Assembly: GCA_902625325.1 (NCBI GenBank)
Contig: CACOAW010000002.1
Span: forward strand, 20,347 to 84,346
DNA from: an uncultured Candidatus Poseidoniales archaeon
GTDB lineage: Archaea > Thermoplasmatota > Poseidoniia > Poseidoniales > Thalassarchaeaceae
Direction: 5' to 3'
DNA length: 64,000 nt
Part shown: in pieces, positions 36,913 to 46,700 of the stretch
Layout of the letters: every line of letters starts with the position of its first letter
Position numbering within the stretch: position 1 is the stretch's first letter
Position numbers and translations under genes: made by a program
The notes under the pieces: generated by a model
Databases searched by the model: none
What the model saw: the letters and a program-made list of their open reading frames with translations, nothing else
What the model was told of the DNA's origin: nothing

Positions 36913-37890
36913 CTATCGCTCGGACCATACCTTTAGCCACTCTGATATATTCCTCTCAATATCGTCTTCTGATACTTCTCTGTCTACGACATTCCCACCT
37001 TCAATAGGCTTAATTCTACATCCACATGCATTGGCATGCCCCCCGCCATCGGGATCGAAAAGGGTTGCTAGGGCAGTCAAGTCGTAGATTCCACCACTTC
37101 GGTGTAGGAATGAGTTGGTGTAGAAAGAAGCGGAGACTGGGTATCTTCCAGAGTCTCCGAAATCAGCACCCAATTCACCGTGAATGATCATACACGCATC
37201 GCATTCGTCTCCAGCCATTGCAGTGACATGGTAGCCGTTAGAGCGGATTCCCAAACCGTCCATTCGAACTATTGCTATTCGATCCTCTATGCGCATGCTA
37301 GAGAGTATAACCTCCTTCAGATATACCAACTCCTCCTCCTTCTCAGCAACTAACTTGGAAATTTTTGTATTTGACATAATCTCTTCGGTTGTCGCCCCAG
37401 TTCTCAATTTCTCAAGAATCCAGGCCGCTGTATCCTCTCCAGAATCAACTATCCTGCTTAGCCAGATAGCAGGGGCGTGAGAGAGAAACTCCTCATTAGA
37501 TACCGAACCACTGTCGAGCTTGTCAACCCAATCTAGTAAATCCTCAAGGTCAGAAAGATCGATAACCTCGCGGAACAATTCATAGGCGATTCGAGCTGCA
37601 GAGGGGCTATCTTCCCATACTACCATCGCATTGCTCTCATTGCCTACTGGTCTGTTTGATTGATGATGATCAATGCTCAGTCCACAGTTGGGGTGCTTCG
37701 GTAGATCGCAAACTGCAGTCCATTCATCAATCAAGTCATCGAAAAGACCCGCTCGCAGTTCTCCTGGATGACCGAAGACCACTTCGGCATCCGTCCACCA
37801 ACGCCTCAGTATCGCTGCAGTTACCACTCCATCCAGATCACTATCGGTGACGATACGCCTGATATCCAAATCTGATGGATGCATCGTCAT
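36913..37890 (-). CDS. DHH-family phosphoesterase
   Basis: 325 residues from ATG 37890. Metal-binding motifs: 'TDSDLDGVV' (motif I, about 15-23), 'SIDHHQSNR' (DHH motif, about 71-79), and the C-terminal DHHA1 motif 'GGGHANACGCR' (about 281-291). Related proteins hydrolyse nanoRNA, pAp or cyclic dinucleotides, or act as RecJ-like exonucleases; this short two-domain form is closer to the NrnA or archaeal DHH group. The frame extends to 37941, but GAGG just before 37890/37884 supports the later start. Divergent from the Nudix gene. Confidence 0.86.
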   Translation of the reverse strand: MTMHPSDLDIRRIVTDSDLDGVVTAAILRRWWTDAEVVFGHPGELRAGLFDDLIDEWTAVCDLPKHPNCGLSIDHHQSNRPVGNESNAMVVWEDSPSAARIAYELFREVIDLSDLEDLLDWVDKLDSGSVSNEEFLSHAPAIWLSRIVDSGEDTAAWILEKLRTGATTEEIMSNTKISKLVAEKEEELVYLKEVILSSMRIEDRIAIVRMDGLGIRSNGYHVTAMAGDECDACMIIHGELGADFGDSGRYPVSASFYTNSFLHRSGGIYDLTALATLFDPDGGGHANACGCRIKPIEGGNVVDREVSEDDIERNISEWLKVWSER

Positions 37891-37967
37891 AACCTCTGGG
37901 CGAGCAATCTCGTCAATGGTGATTTCTATGATAAAACACAATCACGGAAGGTTTTCATCTCTAATAG

Positions 37968-38417
37968 ATGCATGACCGAGATATGCAGGGCAAACCTGGA
38001 CCCCTTGAGACCTCATGCGGCTTCATACTACTGAATTTTGATAGCATTCTTCTTCTACAGTACCCACAGGGACACTGGAGCTTCCCTAAGGGGCACGTGG
38101 AGAAGGGCGATGCTGATCATCACTCTACCGCCTTGAGAGAACTTACGGAGGAGACCGGAATATCTGATATCACCATCGATGGTGAGTGGACCCAGAAGAC
38201 CGAGTATACCTTTTTCAGGAAGGGAAGAGAGACCCCAAAAGAGGTCTTCTGGTATTTGGCAGAGACAGACGAGTTGGAGGTAAGCCTCTCGCATGAGCAT
38301 AACAACTACCTCTGGTTGCAGTTTGACGAGGCAGAGGAGCAGATCACATTCGAGCAAGAGAAGGAGCTACTTCGCTCTGCCCGGCATCACCTAAGGTCCA
38401 GCGGACGAAGTCTATGA
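37968..38417 (+). CDS. Nudix hydrolase, Ap4A-hydrolase-like
   Basis: 149 residues. The Nudix box lies at 42-65 with Gly42, Arg57, Glu58, Glu61, Glu62 and Gly64; 'SFPKGHVEKGD' just before it resembles bis(5'-nucleosyl)-tetraphosphate hydrolases. The position of the first conserved Glu is an Asp (48) and the spacing to Arg-Glu is one residue longer than canonical. Probably cleaves dinucleoside polyphosphates or damaged nucleotides. Its last six bases overlap the end of the convergent adenosyltransferase gene. Confidence 0.88.
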   Translation: MHDRDMQGKPGPLETSCGFILLNFDSILLLQYPQGHWSFPKGHVEKGDADHHSTALRELTEETGISDITIDGEWTQKTEYTFFRKGRETPKEVFWYLAETDELEVSLSHEHNNYLWLQFDEAEEQITFEQEKELLRSARHHLRSSGRSL

Positions 38418-39029
38418 CTCTGCATCTCTCTTGCCTAGCGGAGTCCAAAGGACCTCTTCCTCGCCGGTGTTTTTTGCAATCCACCTTCCCATCACAAACA
38501 ACCAGTCTGAGATTCTGTTAAGATAGCAAATAACCTCGTCCCTAACTGAACCATCGCCCTCGACGCTTCTCAAATGACAAGCCTCCCTCTCTGCTCTTCT
38601 GGCAACGGTTCTTGCTACATGTAGGAATGCAACCGGAGCAGATCCCATGGGTAAGATGAAAGATGTTAGAGGCTGTAATTCCTTAATCCAAACATCCATT
38701 TCTTCAATCAGCCTATCACACTCGTTCATGCCGACCAGCACCATTTGCTCGGGCAGCTTCCCGGGACTACAGGCGCATTCCCCCCCTATGTCGAATAACT
38801 CCTGTTGAACTCTGTACAACGCTTCATCAGCCTCACCGGGGCGATGGAATCTTGTCACTCCGGGCATCCTACCAAACTCCATCCGTACTACGCCAATTTG
38901 CGAATTTAACTCGTCAATAGTGCCATAAAGCCCAACCCTGGGACTCTCTTTTCCGACCTTCTTTCCATCAAGAAGGGATGTCTCTCCACCATCCCCCGTT
39001 CCAGTGTGGACTCTCGTTATCCTGACCAT
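38412..39029 (-). CDS. ATP:cob(I)alamin adenosyltransferase, PduO type
   Basis: 205 residues. Adenosylates cob(I)alamin to coenzyme B12. The N-terminal 'VHTGTGDGGETSLLDG' loop (about 7-22) is the PduO/MMAB ATP-binding signature, with 'LYGTIDELNSQIG' (about 34-46) and the C-terminal 'RISDWLFVMGRW' helix (about 179-190) completing the set. The five-helix bundle length is right. It can supply the cofactor of the class II reductase at 30736-34392. Convergent with the Nudix gene. Confidence 0.95.
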   Translation of the reverse strand: MVRITRVHTGTGDGGETSLLDGKKVGKESPRVGLYGTIDELNSQIGVVRMEFGRMPGVTRFHRPGEADEALYRVQQELFDIGGECACSPGKLPEQMVLVGMNECDRLIEEMDVWIKELQPLTSFILPMGSAPVAFLHVARTVARRAEREACHLRSVEGDGSVRDEVICYLNRISDWLFVMGRWIAKNTGEEEVLWTPLGKRDAES

Positions 39030-39063
39030 GTTGTTCCCAAGAGGTTCATGTTTTCAACAGTAC

Positions 39064-39774
39064 TCAGATTGGTTCTGAGTCTGACAGGCCTCTCTCTATT
39101 GCCTCAATCCAAGAACTATCAACGGTTTCCCAGCCGCCCAACTTTTCTAGTTCGACTACGCATTCCTTTTCCTCCTCATGGTTGTTACTATGTCTATGAA
39201 TAAGAATCAGAGCTGCGTAACTCATCGAGTTTATCCATTGATCTTCCATATCCCAAGATCTCTCAAAGTGCGCTATGGCACCGTTGGGGCCCTGAATCAA
39301 GCCTCTGTGAATCTGTCTAAGCCCCGATTTAGACCACGCGATTCCAGGGACACCGATTACCAGTCCTCTGAACGCGAGATACAATTCCAGTGTTATCATT
39401 GTGCTGGCAAGAAGAAAAGATCCAATCTGCTCTGCTTGATCTGCAACCTCCCATCTAGAGGAAAGCAGACTAATACCTCCAATGCAAAACAGGACTCCTG
39501 CAAGAGGGGCGACAATCACATCGGTCTTCGTCAGACTCATATCTCTAATGCCAAAAACAATGAATACTCCACCCAGAAATACCGAAATCGAAGCTGGGAG
39601 ATCTTCTCCGGATTCCTCTGGACTTGTGCTAGCAATCCACAGTATCAGAGCCCCTGAAAACAGGAACATAGAGAATCTATACCCCTTTTCAGGAAAGGGC
39701 TGAAGCCTGCTGAGGTAGTAGCAATAGGATCCTAAAACCAATAGAAGAGCTATCCAAAAAAACATTTCAATCAT
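39064..39774 (-). CDS. Unknown membrane protein, 236 residues
   Basis: Four or five hydrophobic helices in the first 145 residues (about 3-20, 33-49, 63-78, 86-105, 118-140), then a soluble C-terminal part with an acidic 'HEEEKECVVELEKLGGWE' stretch. No family recognised. The start overlaps the stop of the upstream 109-residue gene by eight bases (an ATG at 39765 would avoid this), so the pair is coupled. The C-terminal part has helical repeats that might bind partner proteins, which is speculation. Confidence 0.65.
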   Translation of the reverse strand: MIEMFFWIALLLVLGSYCYYLSRLQPFPEKGYRFSMFLFSGALILWIASTSPEESGEDLPASISVFLGGVFIVFGIRDMSLTKTDVIVAPLAGVLFCIGGISLLSSRWEVADQAEQIGSFLLASTMITLELYLAFRGLVIGVPGIAWSKSGLRQIHRGLIQGPNGAIAHFERSWDMEDQWINSMSYAALILIHRHSNNHEEEKECVVELEKLGGWETVDSSWIEAIERGLSDSEPI

Positions 39775-40096
39775 CTACCTTGCTGCCCCATCCTGCTTTC
39801 CAGAAGTCCTCATCGTCAAGTAAATCTGACCATTCTGAGTCTCCTGCCTCTAAGAGCATCATGGCCCTCCTTTCGAGTCCCTCCAGAAGTGCTTCGTCCA
39901 CCTCTTTCTCAGAAAATGCCTTGCGCCATACTACTCTTAGGGACTCGACTTCTAATTGGCCGGTCTCTCTGCTATCGAAACTCTTCTCGCAGATCTCCCT
40001 AAGATCTTGAATCCACATCTTCGAACTCCTTACATGCGGCTCGCTGTGGAGAATCCTCTTTTTTCGGAAGGGCCACCATCCCATTGTAACGGGCAT
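39767..40096 (-). CDS. Unknown small acidic protein
   Basis: 109 residues. A basic/Trp-rich start ('GWWPFRKKR') is followed by a helical, acidic body with several Trp and Glu and a 'WSDLLDDEDFWKAGWG' end. There is no signal peptide or membrane helix. It is coupled to the following membrane-protein gene by overlap, suggesting a two-component unit, and is divergent from rlmH with 40 bases between starts. An ATG at 40084 is also possible. Function unknown. Confidence 0.6.
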   Translation of the reverse strand: MPVTMGWWPFRKKRILHSEPHVRSSKMWIQDLREICEKSFDSRETGQLEVESLRVVWRKAFSEKEVDEALLEGLERRAMMLLEAGDSEWSDLLDDEDFWKAGWGSKVDD

Positions 40097-40136
40097 ACGT
40101 CGAAGCCAGATGTCTTGATGCTTTGTGAACCACTAA

Positions 40137-40595
40137 GTGCAAAAGCCTGCACGAGACAATGTGGGTCGTGTTGTCGTATACTTGGATAGCAATCCGAAGG
40201 ATAGCGACATTGCATCCGTTATCAGAAGATATTTGGAGAGAGTCGAATCAAGAGGTATATCTATCGAGATATTCACATCCAAACGCGGAATCAAGAACTA
40301 CGAATCAGAGCTTTCCAGATTGCCGGGAAGGCTAATCCTTCTAGATGAGGCGGGGGCTTCAATATCAAGTGACGGATTCGCCCAATGGCTAAATTCCGCT
40401 CATCTAGATAGCAATCCAACTAATCTAGCGGTGGGGCCCCCAGATGGATTCAGCGACGAATTCAAGCAGTCCGCCGACCAAATAATCTCTCTGTCAGACC
40501 TAACTCTTACCCATGAGATGGCTGCTGCCCTACTGATGGAGCAACTCTACAGGGCATCCGAAATCATACGTGGTTCGGCTTATCACAGAAATTGA
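40137..40595 (+). CDS. rlmH: RlmH-like SPOUT rRNA methyltransferase
   Basis: 152 residues, as in RlmH, which methylates pseudouridine 1915 of bacterial 23S rRNA (N3). The C-terminal trefoil-knot sequence 'ISLSDLTLTHEMAAALLMEQLYRA' region (about 120-143) followed by 'GSAYHRN' at the end is diagnostic, and 'LAVGPPDGFSDE' is the SAM-binding glycine stretch (normally GGxxG; here GPPDG). RlmH is nearly universal in bacteria and patchy in archaea, so a transfer origin is plausible. GTG/ATG choice: the track-independent reading uses the codon at 40137. Confidence 0.86.
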   Translation: MQKPARDNVGRVVVYLDSNPKDSDIASVIRRYLERVESRGISIEIFTSKRGIKNYESELSRLPGRLILLDEAGASISSDGFAQWLNSAHLDSNPTNLAVGPPDGFSDEFKQSADQIISLSDLTLTHEMAAALLMEQLYRASEIIRGSAYHRN

Positions 40596-40690
40596 AAATC
40601 CCAGATGATACATCGGGGCTGCTGTGATACCCAAACCACCATACCGTGCCATCCATTGATAAGCACACAGAATCAGGCCATTACCTGCCC

Positions 40691-40696
40691 GAGGGT
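40691..40696 (+). promoter_or_regulatory. Shine-Dalgarno element of the giant surface protein
   Basis: GAGGGT, five bases before GTG 40702. It supports the GTG start over the ATG at 40711, where spacing would be too long. Confidence 0.5.
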
Positions 40697-40701
40697 AAGC
40701 A

Positions 40702-43700
40702 GTGATTTGTATGAACGTCAAACTAGAGAGAAAGACACAGAAGAAAATAATCCCAGCATTTTCAATGATAGCGATAATGCTACTCAGTCCTCAGATATCA
40801 CTGCTACTGAATACTGACGATTCTCCAGAGAAAGGCAGCCGCGTCGAACCTCCCAAAAGAACAGCATATCAACAATTGGAACAACTTGGTGGATCAGTCC
40901 AGGGTGGGAATCAAAATTCTCCATCCATGATGAGCCAATTCCAGACCGCAGCGTATCAAGACCCATTCTACAACGATCCCGCTGCACTCTACGGCAAGGT
41001 ATCAGATCCATCCGCCCTGGCACTCGACCCGATGTACGGATTCTTTCTCGAAGAGACGAACACAGATGATCACGATAACGATGGTATTGACGATTTGAAT
41101 GATCTAGATGATGACAATGATGGAATCAACGATCTTATCGAGCGATTCGATGGTTGCTTTGGAACAGATCCTCTTGACCACGATAATGATGGCGTTAGGG
41201 ACGAGTTCGACTGGGATGACGACAATGATGGTATACTGGAGGGCCCAATCGACTACGATCAGGGAAACGACCCGTGGAATGTGACTTCAGACAGGTATGT
41301 AGAGCCCTTGACCAAACACCCTTGGACAGGGGATGAGGTTGGCTTCAATTACTTAGTAGACCAGAACCCAATGGATCACGATAATGACGGAATCACCGAT
41401 GAGGACGTAGATGGATCGGGTCGCGGATCATACGATGAGGATGACGATAACGACGGCAGAATCGATCAGTTCGTTTGGCCCTGTGATTTCGATTCAGACG
41501 GAATACAGGATTACTTCGACGATGACGATGACAACGATGGCGTATCAGACATCTCAGACATACACCCATGGGACCCCCTGCAGAATTCGTCTATCGAAAC
41601 CGCACCCGATATACTGTGGGACTCTTGGGTCAGGTGGGATCCTGAGGATTACGGAGAGTATGTCGACGGACTGGACTACGTCGCCCTTCACGCCCTGGAG
41701 CACCCCAGAGAACAGGCTTTCTCGGAGATAGTGGACGGCGACCTCGATGGAGATGGAATTCCAAACTTCCTTGATCCCGACAACGACAACGATGGGGCCC
41801 CCGATTCCTCAGACACCGATGACGACAATGATGGTCTGGCGGACATGTACGATGTAGACGACGACAATGACGGTATACCCGACTCATGCAGGCAGTTGGA
41901 TACGAATGGAGATGGCCAAGGAGACTATCCTTCACAGGCATTCAACGGCGCTGTAGTGGCCATCCAAGTACCCGGAACAGACTGTGAAATAGACTATGAC
42001 GGGGATTTGGATGATGATAGATTCAGAGCCATCGATGCAGATTACGACATGGTCTGGGACTGGATTGATCCCGATATGGGGGGTACAACAAATCCAGACA
42101 ACCTGCAGGGGGGGTCTCAACCCTGGGACTTGGATGATGACGGAATCCCCAATGAGGAGGACCCATACCCGATGAACTCAACAGCCGAGGTAGCAACATG
42201 GGACTGTGCCAGCGTTGCTAACCCGAATCCTCAGGACCCTAGCGATAATTGCGTACTTTGGCGGACGTCCTACACCGGATTCAACGACTGGGATGGCGAT
42301 GGCCTGAACAACTGGGTCGACATGGATGACGACAACGACGGAATCCTGGATTGGCTGGACATAGACCCGGACTGCGACCTAGATAACGACGCAGATCTGC
42401 ATGAGCTAAACGGCTCGATGTTCAGGGACGACGGAGCGAACGACATAGATACCGACGTCGATGGAGACGGTCTCCAGAACGACGAGGACTGGGACGACGA
42501 CAACGACGGCATCAATGATTTCTTCGATCCTGATGACGGGAACTGCGGTGTAGTGGACATAGACAACACGGACAACTTCTACGGCAATAGCTGGCCTCAG
42601 GGAGACGGAGATGCCATCGATGGATCGGAGGACGGAGATGCATATGTTGCAGTCCCAAACTACTACTGGAACCTAACTTGGGGATTCAACCCCTTCAATA
42701 CAAACAACAGCTTCATGCTCGACTACAACGGATACGATCCAAACAACTTCGACGACCCAAGTGGCATCATTCCTGAGATGTACTGGACTCTGATGATGAA
42801 GTGGAGCCCCTACAACGGTGACAACTTCTTCGATATCGACAGCGACGGGGACTCCCTGGTAAACGGAATAGACGTGGATCAGGACGGAGATGGGATGCCC
42901 GATTGGTGGGATCAAGACGAGGGCAACGACGGCGTTCTGGATGTCGATGACGTCAAGATGGGAGGTACCTTGGATGGCAACTCATGCGGCACGGTCATCC
43001 TATCCGCAACAACCGAGAGATTCTGCGGCCACATCTACGCTTTCCAATACAAGGCGCCTCTGCTTACTCCGACTCAATCAGGTGGCCAATCCTTCACTGT
43101 TCCATACAGCAGCAGGCCCGACTCTGAATGGGATGATGGTGCATATGATGGGACAAACCACCCCACTGGAATGGGCAGTTGTGACAGCAACTGCTTCTGG
43201 TTCACATTCGATCCGACTAGCAACCCAACCCCTTCAGTTGCGTATACGTATAACGACATCAAGAATAATAGAGATTTATGGATAGCTTACCTCGGAGTCA
43301 CCGTCTTCGGATTCTTCCAGTGGACTTCGGACGCTAATAACAACTTCTTCCCCGATGAGATTGCTGACGATCTCAACGATGACGTAGATCCGGACGTGGA
43401 CTGCGGGCAGCCTATGCCGGAGGTATCGTGGACCCCAAGTTGCATGTACAACAATACGAACGACTTGGACGATGACTGGGACATAGTCTACGATCACTTC
43501 GATGTGGACGATGACAATGACGGAATCTGGGATTATTTCGAGATCGACTCAAACGATGATCTAGATGATGACTCAGGGATCGAGGAGCCATACTACTTCA
43601 CCGGAAGCAATTGCGAGGACAATGACGACGACGGTCTGGATACAGACCCCGACGATGATGGAATATACCAGGCAGTATGGGACAAAGGAGTACTAGGCCA

Positions 43701-46700
43701 GGCCCTACTATTCCCAGAGTACTATGATGTGGATAACGATAACGACGGAGTTCCGGACGGGGAAGACCCAGACGACGATAATAACGGCCTGCTAGACGAG
43801 GCTCAGGAGGCATTCGAAGGATGCTTCACAGGGGAGGAACAGAGCCCATGGGACCACGACAACGATGGGATAGTTAACTGGGCAGATGACGACTGGGACG
43901 GCGACGGAATTTCAAATTCCCTAGAGCTACAAAACCTCAATGATACCAACGGGACAGCAGATCCTATTGACGATACCTGCTGTCTCAACTTCCCCATAGC
44001 CCCATGGGACCACGACAACGATGGGATAAGGGACGATATAGACGAGGACGATGATTACGACGGTATGAAGGACGAGGATGAAGTGATGCTATGGCCTTCG
44101 CGATACGGTACCGAATCAACGAATCCATGGGACCACGACGACTTTGGAGGAGGGGTCGGACTGGCCAACCCCAACAACAACTCCACGGGTCCAGATTACT
44201 TCGATGTAGACGACGACAACGATGGAAGGGCGGACTTGGACTGGAACAACCCCTCTTCGGGGGATTGGGCCACACCATCAAACAAGATTGAGGAATCTTC
44301 AGGATGGAGCTCGGATTGGGATTCTGACAATGATGGAATTCTAGACAACGACGATAAGATACCGACTAGAATAACTCTGAACGCCCCATCCGTATTGTGG
44401 CTAGACGAAAACCGGCCAGTAATATTCAATGGCTCCGTATTCTGGCTGGACGATACAGGTTTCGTCCCAGCACCAGACCTCCCCGTCCAGGTCCACATTA
44501 GGTACTCTACGAACGGCACATCCGTCATAGAGACTATCGACGTCCTGACTGACGACAACGGGGAGTATATCGTCGGCCAGTTCTTGTTCCCGGAAGACAT
44601 CGATGTAGGGCCCAACTCAACCTATGAGGTCTACTCAGAGGTCACCGAGATGTTCGTTCACGACTACAGCTCGACGCTCTCAGACACTGACGGAGACGGC
44701 ATCGGAGACTCGGGGATGCCTGTAGAGGTTAGGGCGAACACCACGATTGGATTCGTGTCCGGGGAGAGGTTCAGATCAGACGAGCAACCCCTCAAGCTAG
44801 ACTTCAAGGTCCACTACTCGGCAGACTACAACAGAGGGATTTTCGATAACAGACTACCCTATGCGCCAGTCTCCTTCACGATTAGCGACCCAGGCCCCCA
44901 GTTTGGGAACATCACCCATCCGACTGTCTACGATGGATACGGGAACGGATACAGGGCTGACGCAGGAGGCTGGGTTTCACTAGCTTACAACCAATCACTG
45001 GATGTATGGGAACAGGTCCAGTGGAACTCACTGCTGGATAATGGCCCCGGCGTCCCGACAGGCGGATATGAGGAGATAGTGTGGAACCCGTGCGGACCGC
45101 TCAATCCAGTAGGATCCCATTCTGTCATAGCGCCCTATGAGTACAAGAATACCTCGCTCCCTGTTGGTGACTACACCTTCATCGGATTCTCACGTCCTGA
45201 TCTGGGAGGATGCACTGACGACTCCTACGAATGGCCCTGGTCCCACCTCGAGGGTTCGGAGACGGACGCCTTCTACATACGTTCCATGCACAGGATGTTC
45301 ATAGAGGCCGAGATGTCAGCGGCCTCCTTCAGGCCAGTCTACTTCTGGGACTCTACCCAGTTCACAGGATCGTCCTTCGGCGCATGGAGGGCTCTCTTCC
45401 ATGCCCCATCGCTCGCAAATGCGAACATGACGTATCAGGAGGCCAGTCTTGGCAAGCCATACCCGCTTCTATGGGACGGGACTCCCTCGGGTCTCTCTGG
45501 AATAGCAGCCGGCGCCCTCGCCCCGTTCCTGTCCTCTGATGGGATAAACTGGACCATAACGATGCAGAATGCGGCTGACTTCGACTCGCCTCCATGCGGA
45601 CCGGTCGACCCACTCGATCCCAGCAGCCAGATCCGCTGCGAGATTGTACCGGAGATATTCGCAGGTGAGTCCGTCAGGGTAAGGGGGCACGTCTGGAACA
45701 AGACAATGGTGCCCGTCACTGACTTCGACGGCGATGGAGCGAAAGACCCCATAGCCGTACAGATAGACTTGGACTACAATGGCATCTTTGCTGGATCCAT
45801 AGAGACTCGAGTGAACCAGCGACTGGACATCGATACAGAGGGCCTCGCAACATTCGACCACGACATAATCTGGGACCCATACTGGCCAGCATCGACATAC
45901 GGCTTCAGAGCCGACTTCGGCCAGGCCGACTACTTCTTCACCGGAGAGCAAGCAGGAGTCCTAGCAGCTACCGGCGCGTACGGAAATGTATCGGTCATAG
46001 GTTCCACTGACTTCCTAATGACATCTCTGACGCGCCTCTACAGGGGCCAGAACGCGACTGTCGAGGCCCGTCTGATTGACAATGCCGGGCTTCCTGTACG
46101 TGAAGCCCCAGTGAACTGGTCATGGTCCGAAGACCAATCGAGCGGTGTGGTTTTCACCGACAACAACGGGATTTTCAGGGTCAATCTGACAGACATTGAC
46201 ACCCTGGGGAACTTCTCGCTCAGTTTCACCTACCTCGGAGATAAGTTCAGGCTGGGAAGTACGGACTCAGTAGACATGTGGGTCGTTTCACGGACCTTCA
46301 TCAACGTTCAGAGCACCAGTCCCAACATCAGATCAAACGGTGATCTGTGGGAATTCACCGCTGTTGTCACCGATGATAATAGAACTCCATTCGACAAGGA
46401 CGGAGGCCAGGTTCTGAATAGCTGCGAGGGAGAGATGCAGAATCCTGAGGGATACGACCTGGGAGGCAACGTAACGGTAATCTTCGAGGGAATAGACTTC
46501 GAGGACAGGACCCACCGACAGATAGTTTCGGTCGAGTGCCCGGCATCTGGCTCCATCGGCTACGGACAATACCTTGACCCGCAGCTGCTGAAGGACGATC
46601 CATTCTCCTTCCTTCCCGATGGTTTCGGACCTGTGAACGTGATCCTACGGTTCGAGGAAAACCTGCCTCACGAGGGTTGCGAGCCCATAGACGCAGGGAG

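Noticed and set aside
41062..44360. Short regular repeats as a CRISPR-like array
   Set aside because: Repeats are in frame, encode D-N-D-G units, vary in spacing and sequence, and lie inside one open reading frame; no cas genes.
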